In this document: piece after piece, positions 63,561-64,000 of the stretch
Layout of the letters: each line of letters opens with the position of its first letter
Position numbering within the stretch: position 1 is the stretch's first letter
Source: Pseudobacter sp.
Lineage (GTDB): Bacteria; Bacteroidota; Bacteroidia; Chitinophagales; Chitinophagaceae
Direction of reading: 5' to 3'
Assembly: GCA_017849455.1 (NCBI GenBank)
Contig: JAFIGX010000006.1
Location: 1 to 64,000 of the forward strand
DNA length: 64,000 bases
Made by a program: the position numbers and the translations under genes
Notes under the pieces: generated by a model
Database searches by the model: none
Seen by the model: the letters and a program-made list of their open reading frames with translations, nothing else
Told to the model about the DNA's origin: nothing

Positions 63561-63590
63561 TTGCAAAATAGCATCTTTCCATTATTTTTG
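63561..63590 (+). promoter_or_regulatory. Proline dehydrogenase promoter
   Basis: TTG (63561-63563), 19 bp, TATTTTTG (63583-63590): same spacing as the rpsJ and fusA promoters. Confidence 0.75.
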
Positions 63591-63594
63591 CGTC

Positions 63595-63608
63595 CTAACA
63601 TTTGTTAG
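63595..63608. promoter_or_regulatory. Palindrome at the transcription start, possible operator
   Basis: CTAACATTTGTTAG is an inverted repeat with one central mismatch. It begins 5 bp after the -7 box, where transcription should start, and ends 5 bp before the ATG at 63614. A perfect relative lies near ilvE (27981-27994). Position on the start site fits a repressor. Confidence 0.55.
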
Positions 63609-63613
63609 TAGTA

Positions 63614-64000
63614 TGGAGCATCCTTCGCCCGTTATCTCTTTCGACAATACAGAATACGCATTTGCCTATAAAAGCGACAAGGAATTGAAAAAGGCCCGCT
63701 TCCTGTTCTCATCGATGGGAAATGAAGGCCTGGTGAAGCTCGGAACAAGGCTGACACCCTGGGCGATCAGGGTTGGACTTCCGATCAAGGGCCTTATCCG
63801 CAATACGATCTTCAAACAATTTGTGGGCGGCGAAACACTGGAAGAAACGGCATTGGTAGCCGATAAGCTCGAAGAGTTCGGAGTGAAGGTGATCCTGGAC
63901 TATGGGGTGGAAGGAAAGGAGGGAGAAGACAATTTCGATCATGCCTGCGAAGAATTCATCCGCGTGATCCGCTATGCAGCCACGCAACACAATATGCCTT
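63614..64000 (+). CDS. Proline dehydrogenase (5' part, cut by window end)
   Basis: Oxidises proline to pyrroline-5-carboxylate with FAD. 129 codons are in the window. The protein starts MEHPSPVISFDNTEYAFAY, and the segments TLEETALVADKLEEFGVKVI and LDYGVEGKEGEDNFDHACEE match the start of the PRODH barrel in Bacteroidota single-function enzymes. It is divergent from the dipeptide epimerase. A palindromic site overlaps its transcription start. Confidence 0.85.

Overview
This 64 kb window is chromosomal DNA of a Bacteroidota bacterium, most likely of the Chitinophaga/Niastella type (family Chitinophagaceae). The signs are a type III glutamine synthetase, a secreted protease with a type IX secretion tail, many SIMPL/DUF4412/lipoprotein-type envelope genes, a phosphosulfolactate synthase, an ECF sigma/anti-sigma pair, and repeated Bacteroidota promoter boxes (TTTG or ATTG, 19-20 bp, then TAnnTTTG). 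No rRNA, tRNA, insertion sequence or prophage was seen.

Layout. 1-6530: a type II-C CRISPR-Cas locus, with the end of a 47/30 array, cas2, cas1 and cas9 on the minus strand, and a tracrRNA on the plus strand. Upstream of the tracrRNA anti-repeat is a repeat-like segment preceded by 14 nt that exactly match the region just upstream of cas9. This is what a natural single-guide (tracr-L-like) autoregulatory RNA would look like, and it is the main discovery candidate. 6.7-10.5 kb: glnN and a polytopic membrane protein (minus). 10.5-20 kb: a GT4 glycosyltransferase, purL, hldD, proC, pyrG and yidC (plus). 20-29 kb: envelope proteins, a TPR protein, phosphosulfolactate synthase-aroE, a minus-strand sigma/anti-sigma/thioesterase operon, rdgB with an unknown partner, and ilvE.

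29.3-55 kb holds the str-S10-spc ribosomal supercluster, but in pieces. rpsL-rpsG is closed by a terminator, a minus-strand S8 protease separates it from fusA, and a lipoprotein, a DPP4-like peptidase, an acyltransferase and an LTA-synthase-like enzyme separate fusA from rpsJ. rpsJ is itself separated from rplC by a terminator and about 370 bp that include a foldable element. From rplC the usual order runs to rplO, then secY and map, and stops: no infA or alpha-operon genes follow. 55-64 kb: a flavoprotein, a DinB-like protein, rpsA, a possible 29-aa membrane peptide, a HAD phosphatase, a SIMPL protein, a PlsC-like acyltransferase, an acyl-CoA thioesterase, a dipeptide epimerase and the start of proline dehydrogenase.

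A second theme is a set of intergenic palindromes of 50-115 bp in at least four word families. They sit flush against stop codons, sometimes supply the last codons and stop of the neighbouring gene, and three lie inside the S10-spc ribosomal cluster.
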